Made by a program: the position numbers and the translations under genes. Shown piece after piece: positions 56,779-64,000 of a DNA stretch of 64,000 bases; position 1 is the stretch's first letter; every line of letters starts with the position of its first letter. Origin of the DNA: Liolophura sinensis (taxonomy: Eukaryota > Mollusca > Polyplacophora > Chitonida > Chitonidae); contig NC_088305.1 in the NCBI RefSeq assembly GCF_032854445.1, forward strand, positions 22,234,955-22,298,954. Reading direction: 5' to 3'. The notes beneath the pieces were generated by a model. The model saw only the letters and a program-made list of their open reading frames with translations. It did no database searches and was not told where the DNA came from.

Positions 56779-57163
56779 CTGTGTGGACTTTGCCCATGTT
56801 CGGCAGAGATTCTACACAGTCAACTCTATATATGATTTGTTTGACAGCATCGCTGGCGATGTTGTCATAAATTATTTAAAGGCCATTGGCCTATATCATA
56901 AAATATAAATTTTAATTGTCATGGATATCTATAAATAAACAGTTATATATATTTATACATGTACTCTAACCCTGGTTTTCGAGTTTTAAATCTTATTTTT
57001 CTTTTATTCGATTTTAATCACGTCTGTACTTTTTGTTTTACTTTTGGTGTTCATATTGTCATATCGAAAACCTTAACCGTCTCTTGCTTTCACCTTGTTC
57101 TCGCCACGGTATGGCTGAAATATTGCCGATGTGGCGTTAAGCCATAATCATTCATTCATTCAT
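56779..57163 (+). repeat. 3' end, UTR and ATTC tail of the LINE
   Basis: Contains the frame-shifted last codons (to KAIGLYHKI, 56908), then AT-rich UTR, CTTGTTCTCGCCACGGT, TGAAATATTGCC, GATGTGGCGTTAAGCC and ATTC repeats. Confidence 0.85.
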
Positions 57164-57842
57164 TCCATCGAAATGCGTCGAAAGAGACTCCCCCGTGGGG
57201 TTTCCGGGGTGATAAGAATAGGACCTCAGCCCTCTAGGCAAGCTTGTCGTAAAAGTCGACTAACCTACAGCTCTCCTGTGTGAGCCCGGTGAATATAATA
57301 GGCTCACATCTTCCCGGTTGTGTGAGAGGCAACCGGGGAGCGACCTGTTTGCCGTGGGTTGCAACCCGTGATCTACGAGGACGGGATCCTGGTGGCTGAG
57401 GGGGTGTTGGTCTTGCGAGATCCTCACGCCCAACACTCCGCTTTGGCCCTTACTTGGAGAGAGACGGGAGGTCGGATGGGCCCGGTTCGATCAATCGGCT
57501 GGTCATGTCTTGCCTCTTCGTAGTCAGAAACTTGTTATCAACATCTCCAAAGAGCGAATTGCCACATTGACTAAAATCTGGTTTGCGGGACTATAGTTTG
57601 GGGCGGTGGCTCATGGGTCAATTGGATAGTGGGTATCTGATGTGTGACCTTTTTTCCACGGGTGAATAAGGGAGGAGTTCGTGGTGGAAATTTGGTTAAC
57701 TCATCTAGGCGGCTATCTGAGTATACCTTTCGTGGAATCCTCGGTGTGTATCCTGCTGGATATCCGCAGGCTCTGACACCGCCCTTGTTGGCACTCCGTG
57801 GTGGGTGGGGGACACGTAGGGTGAAATTAACACAAACACAGT

Positions 57843-59108
57843 ATGTCTTTATCACAACCTTCCCCAGTAGTGTGTAAAAAAAGGAAAAATGAGTTATCGC
57901 TAGATTTAGAGGGAACAAATAATCATTTTCCAGCCTTTCTAGTAATAACAAGTAAAAATGAAAATAAAGCTGCAAATAAAATAAACCCATTCTTATTAAA
58001 AAAAACTCTAGAAAGTTATGCAGGAAATTTAAAACAGGTAAAAAAGATGAAGTCTGGTAACATTTTGTTAGAAGTATTTAGAAAACAACAATATCTTAAT
58101 TTAATGAAAATTCATAATATTGGAGAACATAATGTTTCGGTCACTCCACATAACACCTTAAACTGCTCTCAGGGCATTATTCGGGACAGGGATCAGGACC
58201 TAAACCAAATGACAGAACAAGAAATAACAGATGAACTTAAAACCCAGGGCGTAACCAGTGTTAAACGGTTCGCCATTAAACGAGATGGAAATCTCATTAA
58301 TACAAATACCTATCTATTAACATTTGATAGACCTTCACTGCCAACATCTATCTTTGTTGGGCCTTACAGTGTACGGGTCGATTTATTCATACCCAACCCG
58401 ACCCGGTGTTTCTCCTGCCAGAGGTTTGGCCATGGCAGGGGTCAGTGCCGGAACAAACTCGTCTGCTTTAGATGTGCAGAAGAAGGCCATGAGGGGTTTG
58501 ACTGTAATAATAAAATTAAATGTTTCAATTGTGGCGAGGCCCATATGGCCTCCTCTAAGGACTGTTCTCTCTTTATAAAAGAGAAACAGATTGTGCAGTG
58601 TAAAATTAAAAACAATATATCGTACCAAGAAGCACGACGACTGATCGCTCTTCCGGATAATGCTCTGAAAACTTCCTTCGCCAATGTGCTCAAGAAAGTG
58701 TCAACATCTGTTAGCACACAAACAACTTTAACTTGGCCCATTGGTGACGATAAACCTAAAACAATAACTGTGCCAGCAATAGCTAAACCTGTTGATAAAA
58801 CTACGTCTTCGTCTTGCTCTACGCAGACAGTTCAATCTAATACTATAAAACAGAATAATAATACCTCTAATCCTGCTGACAAAAATATACCTAAATCAAC
58901 TCAAAAAGGATCTAATCAGCATAGCCGTAAACCTAGTGGCCCTTCAGACCGTCCGTCTAAGGCCACTTGGGATCTGATCCAAACTTTTAATAGGTTTGGG
59001 TTGCTGGAGGACGCTGGTCCTTCGGCGTTGGATGCGTGCGTGATGGATACATCACCCGCACCGGGGAGATCGAACAGCACATCTCCCAAGGAAAGTCGTT
59101 CTCGGTAA
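57843..59108 (+). CDS. I/Nimb-like ORF1, type II, early stop
   Basis: 421 residues starting MSLSQPSPVVCKKRKNE. Knuckles are CFSCQRFGHGRGQC, CFRCAEEGHEGFDC and CFNCGEAHMASSKDC. It shares roughly 60 percent of residues with the type I ORF1 at 51863 by eye. A small deletion near 59100 removes the basic tail and brings a TAA (59106-59108) 24 bases before the ORF2 ATG. The ancestral TAATG is still visible at 59131-59135 but no longer in the ORF1 frame. Confidence 0.85.
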   Translation: MSLSQPSPVVCKKRKNELSLDLEGTNNHFPAFLVITSKNENKAANKINPFLLKKTLESYAGNLKQVKKMKSGNILLEVFRKQQYLNLMKIHNIGEHNVSVTPHNTLNCSQGIIRDRDQDLNQMTEQEITDELKTQGVTSVKRFAIKRDGNLINTNTYLLTFDRPSLPTSIFVGPYSVRVDLFIPNPTRCFSCQRFGHGRGQCRNKLVCFRCAEEGHEGFDCNNKIKCFNCGEAHMASSKDCSLFIKEKQIVQCKIKNNISYQEARRLIALPDNALKTSFANVLKKVSTSVSTQTTLTWPIGDDKPKTITVPAIAKPVDKTTSSSCSTQTVQSNTIKQNNNTSNPADKNIPKSTQKGSNQHSRKPSGPSDRPSKATWDLIQTFNRFGLLEDAGPSALDACVMDTSPAPGRSNSTSPKESRSR

Positions 59109-59132
59109 ATCCCCTATACGTCTCCCTCCATA

Positions 59133-62132
59133 ATGTCTATAAATGACAAAATTATACAGTGGAATTGTCGAGGTCTTAAGGTAAATTTTATTGAAGTAAC
59201 ACAGCTAGTCCAATCTCTAAATCCAATTGCCCTTTGTCTTCAGGAGACTCACCTGAAGATATCTGACAAAGATAAAATATCTCTGAAAAATTATTCTTTA
59301 TACAGTACCTATTCTAATGATGAAGAGAGAGCTTGTGGTGGCTCCTCTATCTTTATCAATAATAATATTATTCATAGCCCTGTTGCTCTTGATACGGAGC
59401 TCCAGGCTGTTGCCGTACGTGTTTCTTTGTCTGAAACCATTACATTATGTTCTGTTTATATTCCTCCTCGTTCCTCCATGACAGCTTCCCAACTGCATAA
59501 TTTAACAGAACAGTTACCTCAACCTTTTATAATAATGGGTGATTTTAATGCCCATAACCCCCTATGGGGCAGTGATAACATAAATGATAAGGGCAGACAA
59601 CTCGAAAACTTTTTATCTTCTGATGGACTGTGTTATTTCAATGATGGTTCTAATACCTATTTACATCCTGGTAATGGTTCATATTCTGCTATCGATCTCA
59701 CTATCACGGATCCATCACTTCTCCTGGATTTTTCTTGGAAGGTGTATGATGATCTTTGTGGTAGTGACCATTTTCCTATTATCCGAGAGCATCTCACGTC
59801 TAATTCCTTAGAACGTATAGCTAGGTGGAAGTTCGATAAGGCAGACTGGATTCCATTTGAGATGTTCTGTGAGGCTGACATCACTCCAGAGAATCTCAAT
59901 GCTGCAGAAGATCCTCTTTTAAAATTTAATGAACTTATATTAACAGCAGCTGATAGAACCATACCTAAGACCTCGACAAATCCAAAATCCAAAAGTAAAC
60001 CCTGGTACGACGATGACTGTCGCAAAGCCATAAAGGATCGCAAAAAGGCCGAGCGCAGATTTAATCATTGTCCTGATAATAATAATTTAAACCAGGTCCG
60101 TATATTCGGAGCTATGGCTCGCCGATTAATTAAGTCTAAGAGACGTTCTTGTTGGCGGAACTTTGTTTCAGGCATTACGTCAAAAACACCCATGCGTAAG
60201 GTCTGGAACATGGTTCAGAAGCTTAAGGGCAAAAACAACAAAGCCAAAATTCAGCATTTAAAAGATGGCGATACCCTATTAACATCGCCATCTGAAATAG
60301 CGAATAAACTAGCTGAAACAATATCTCAGAAATCTTCTTCTGAGAATTACACTTCTGAGTTTCGACGTATTAAAAAACATAAGGAGAAAATTAAATTGCC
60401 TTTTTCATCTAAACATTTAGAAGATTATAATCGACGTTTTTCAATTGAGGAACTTAAAACTTCTCTTAAAAAGGCACACGATACTGCGTGTGGCCCTGAT
60501 AATATATATTATAAGCTTCTGAATCATTTACCATCTGAGCCACTTGAGACTCTCTTGGATTTACTTAATGGCATTTGGCAAACTGGTAATTTTCCGCCGA
60601 CTTGGAGGGAGGCGTGTATTATCCCGGTCCCTAAACCGGGTAAGGATCATACTGATCCAAATAATTACCGTCCCATAGCTCTTACCAGCTGCGTCTGTAA
60701 GACTATGGAACGGATGATAAATGATAGGCTTGTTTGGTTTCTTGAAACCAACAAGTTACTATCTAATATACAATGTGGTTTTCGTCAAGGTCGATCTACT
60801 TTAGATCACCTTGTCCGTTTCGAAACTTTTATTCGTGACGGTTTTATTAATAATGAACATGTGGTGTCGATATTTTTTGACCTTGAAAAAGCCTACGACA
60901 CCACATGGAAATATGGTATTTTAAAGGACCTTTCTGATATGGGTCTTAAAGGCCGCTTACCATCATTTATATCCGAATTTCTATCTGATCGTCAGTTTAA
61001 GGTACGGGTGGGGCCCACTCTTTCTGATTCGCATGAGCAGGAGATGGGTGTTCCCCAGGGCAGTATTCTTTCGCCAACACTGTTCAGCATAAAAATTAAT
61101 AGCTTAGCTAAAACGTTGACATCTGGCACTGAGGGTTCTTTATACGTAGATGATTTCCTTATATGCTACCGGGCTAAAAATATGAATAACATCGAGCGGC
61201 AACTGCAGCTTTGTCTCAACAAGATTGAGAAATGGGCAGTTGGCAACGGTTTTAGATTTTCCACGTCTAAAACCGTCGGTATGCATTTCTGTAATAAACG
61301 GAATCTTCATCTAGACCCTGAGCTTAAATTTTGTGGAGAACCAGTGAAGATTGTTGGGGAAAATAAATTTTTAGGGGTTATATTTGATAAAAAGTTATCT
61401 TTATACCTCATATAAAAATGCTTAAAGCTAAATGTACAAAGGCTCTCGATATAATTAAGGTCGTGTCTAGCACCGATTGGGGTGCTGACCGATCAGTTTT
61501 ACTTAATTTATATCGTTCTCTAATGAGGTCTAAATTGGACTTTGGGTCCATCATTTATGTTCTGCAAGGAAATCCTATCTTAAAATGTTGGATCCTGTCC
61601 ATCACCAAGGTTTGAGGCTCAGCCTTGGTGCATTTAGAACTTCACCAGTAGAAAGTTTATACGTCGAAGCTAATGAGCCTTCTTTACATCTCAGGCGTAT
61701 AAAACTATGCCTTCAATATACTACAAAGCTTAAAGCACACCCAACAAACCCTGCCTATGACTGTTTTCAATCCGTTATATGTAGACAAATATAACAAATG
61801 TCCTAATCAGATTCCTTCGTTCGGTCTTCGTGTTCGGGACCACGTTGTGGGAGCTGGCATCGAGCTTGAGAATATAGCTCCGGTTTCTTTTCCGGAGTCT
61901 CCTCCCTGGCTTCTCCCACAACCTAAATTGATATTTGATCTACGTAAACATAACAAAAGAAATACGAATCCTCTAATAATTCAGCAAAGTTTTTCTGAGA
62001 TAAAGGCTAATTATCCAGATTATAAATTTATATATACTGACGGGTCGAAGGATGGGGAGAAGGTTGCGGCTGCGGCTGTCTTGGAACAGCGGGCCACTTC
62101 TCTTCGTCTTCCATCCTCATCTTCAATCTTTT
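59133..62132 (+). pseudogene. I/Nimb-like ORF2, three frame shifts, RNase H truncated
   Basis: 59133-61415 is open and carries the endonuclease (IIMGDFNAHNPLWG, GSDHFPI) and the whole RT palm (FFDLEKAYDTTW, GVPQGSILSP, LYVDDFLICY). Breaks follow near 61400 (one T lost from a TTTT run), near 61560 and near 61763 (two bases lost). The RNase H begins IYTDGSKDGEK and is cut after SSSIFS by the next insertion. Protein sequence differs from the 53212 copy at roughly one residue in eight. Confidence 0.85.
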
Positions 62133-64000
62133 CCCCCGTGGGGTTTCCGGGGTGATAAGAATAGGACCTCAGCCCTCTAGGCAAGCTTGTCGTAAAAGTC
62201 GACTAACCTAGAGCTCTCCTGTGTGAGCCCGGTGAATATAATAGTCTCACATCTTCCCGGTTGTGTGAGAGGCAACCGGGGAGCGACCTGTTTGCCGTGG
62301 GTTGCGACCCGTAATCTACGAGGACGGGATCCTGGTGGCTGAGGGCGGGTTGGTCTTGCGAGATCCTCACGCCCAACACGCCACTTTGGCCCTTACTTGG
62401 AGAGAGACGGGAGGTCGGATGGGCCCGGTCCGATCAATCGGCTTGGTCATGTCTTGCCTCTGCGTTGTCCCAATTGCTTCAATAACAGCACATCATTTAG
62501 CGAACAAATGTTATTTCTGAAATATCGTTTGCGGGACTACGTTTTGATGCGGTGGCTCATGGGTCAATCGAGTAGATTGAATTTAACCTTTGGTATAAAT
62601 CAATCTGTTCGAGTATACCTCATATGGAATCCTTGGTGTCTTTCCTGCTGGGTATTCCCAGGTCCAGGCATCGCCCTTGTTGGCACTCCGTGGTGGGTGG
62701 GGAACATATGGGGTGAAATTTACAAATATATGCCATGTCTTCTTCAAAACTTTCTTTAAATGCTTCAAATGTATGTAACCGGTCTTCCTCTCAGCCGACT
62801 TTGTCTTTAAGTGCTGATAAAAAGAGGAAGTTATCAGACTTGCTTGATAATGAACAGAACAGTTGGCCGGCTTTCATTGTTCTCTCAACTAAGAGTGAAC
62901 AAAAGCCGGCTTCAAAAATTCATCCGTTTCTGTTGCAAAGGGCTCTCCAGGGTGCAGCTGGAACTCTTAAAAATGTTAAAAAACTGAGATCCGGAGACAT
63001 TCTCATTGAATGTTTCCGGCAACAACAATCAAAAAATTTACTTAACTTAAATAAAATATCTGATATATCTGTTTTCACCTCCCCTCACCATTCCCTGAAC
63101 AGCTGTCAGGGAATCATTCGTGACAGGGATGGCGATATAACTGACCTAACTGATGAAGAAATCTGCCAAGAACTAAATTCACAGGGTGTTATCAGAGTAA
63201 AACGCTTCATTACGAAGAAATCTGGTAACATCCTTAAACTTAATACTTATCTGCTAACATTTAACACTACCTCCCTTCCGTCGCATATTTACGTTGGCCC
63301 CTATAGGGTTAATGTGGATTTATATATCCCTAATCCTATACGTTGTTTTAATTGCCAACGATTTGGTCATGGCAAGGGACAATGTAAGAACAAACTCATT
63401 TGCTTCAGATGCGGCAGTGAAGGGCATGATGGTTTCGGCTGCAGCAACACAGTTAAGTGTTGCAACTGCAGTGGTGATCACATGGCTTCATCAAGGGATT
63501 GTCCGCTTTTCGTGAAGGAAAAACAAATTATCAACCTGAAAATTAAAAACAATATCTCCTATCAGGAAGCCCGGAAATTAGCCTCACTTAGTAATACTTC
63601 TCCACAGACGTCGTTTGCCAATGTGGTCAAGCGAGTAGCAACTGTTGCTACTTAAACCTCTTGGACTTGGCCCATTGGAAACGACAAACCTAGTTATGTT
63701 TCTTTGCAAATTTCGTCTCAACCCTCGTTAAATTCTTCCTCAACTCAGACTACTTCAACACACCAAATAAAAACAGTAAACAATACAGAGCATCCTGGTA
63801 AACCAGCTGAGCCCAATTCCTCTAAAAATAATGACAAAAACAAATCCAAAAACAAATCTCAAAATAATAATAACCAAACAACTGATAAACCTAGTGGCCC
63901 AACAGAGCGTCCCTCTAAGGCCACTAGGGATCCTATACAAACTTTTAATAAGTTTGGATCGTTGGAGGACGTTGGTCCTTCAACATCAGATGCGGAGGTG
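62133..64000 (+). mobile_element. I/Nimb-like LINE, 5' part, continues past the window
   Basis: Leader 62133-62734 and type I ORF1, running off the window end. The 5' end CCCCCGTGGGG follows caatctttt of the interrupted element's RNase H. Confidence 0.88.
62735..64000 (+). pseudogene. I/Nimb-like ORF1, type I, premature stop
   Basis: Starts MSSSKLSLNASNVCNRSSSQ. Knuckles are CFNCQRFGHGKGQC, CFRCGSEGHDGFGC and CCNCSGDHMASSRDC. A CAA to TAA change at 63653-63655 (VATVAT then stop, where relatives have TQT) truncates it after 306 residues. The same frame resumes afterwards with TSWTWPIGND and the Asn-rich linker to the window end. Confidence 0.85.

Larger units (their letters stand above)
51260..57163 (+). 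mobile_element. I/Nimb-like LINE with RNase H, nearly intact
   Basis: Best-preserved copy: leader 51260-51862, open ORF1, ORF2 open for 1188 codons, 3' UTR and ATTC tail. The sequence of about 27 bp before its 5' end (51233-51259) recurs directly after its tail at 57163-57189, a target-site duplication. A single extra T near 56776 shifts the last 45 or so ORF2 codons. Good ends and one visible lesion suggest recent insertion. Confidence 0.92.
57190..62132 (+). mobile_element. I/Nimb-like LINE, 3' part cut off by the next LINE
   Basis: Leader 57190-57842, type II ORF1 and ORF2 up to the RNase H core (SSSIFS), where another copy's 5' end begins at 62133. Its 5' end joins the same base of the same target sequence as the LINE at 51260. 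The leader is about 50 bp longer than in the neighbour and has a private block (about 57625-57715). Confidence 0.88.

Overview
This window is repeat-dense animal DNA, most likely from a mollusc. I base that on interspersed repeats that look molluscan from memory: tRNA-derived SINEs with AAATA-type tails, and a LINE 3' tail ending in (ATTC)n that resembles abalone and bivalve repeats. There are no operons, and the one host gene I could model is split by introns with normal GT-AG sites. A run of exactly 200 N at 8332-8531 is a scaffold gap.

Region 1 (1-22510) is a tandem array of tRNA-Asn(GTT) genes on the minus strand, bounded and interrupted by Tx1-like (L1 group) LINEs. The array (3215-19027) is built from monomers of about 340 bp, each one tRNA-Asn-derived unit plus spacer. 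Four monomer classes (B, C, A, D along the + strand) form a higher-order repeat of about 1475 bp. Only class A holds near-perfect tRNA-Asn genes; B, C and D hold increasingly decayed copies. About 36 tRNA-like units are visible. Tx1-like LINE copies lie at 1-3214, 6788-8331 (cut by the gap) and 19028-22510, all on the minus strand. A solo LTR (16132-17138) also sits in the array.

Region 2 (22511-40977) is stacked LINEs. An RNase H-bearing I/Nimb-like LINE on the minus strand (22511-28400) abuts the third Tx1-like copy. After about 3.5 kb of old SINE-like sequence comes the ORF1 of a second Tx1-like family joined in frame to a 5'-truncated I/Nimb ORF2 (32158-34760). That is cut by a full-length plus-strand I/Nimb LINE (34761-40580) and followed by a short 3' fragment of another.

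Region 3 (40978-51000) is the least repetitive part. It carries two tRNA-derived SINEs with perfect target-site duplications, a 68-bp tRNA-headed mini-insertion with a 15-bp duplication, and a seven-exon minus-strand gene for a 258-residue protein that looks like an OB-fold protein (43449-45931).

Region 4 (51000-64000) is a head-to-tail run of three plus-strand I/Nimb-like LINEs: a nearly intact one (51260-57163), a second cut in its RNase H domain, and a third running off the window. They share a structured 5' leader of about 600 bp, a zinc-knuckle ORF1 and an endonuclease/RT/RNase H ORF2. ORF1 and ORF2 meet at a stop-start TAATG. The LINE tail resembles the SINE tails, so the SINEs were probably mobilised by this or a related LINE.
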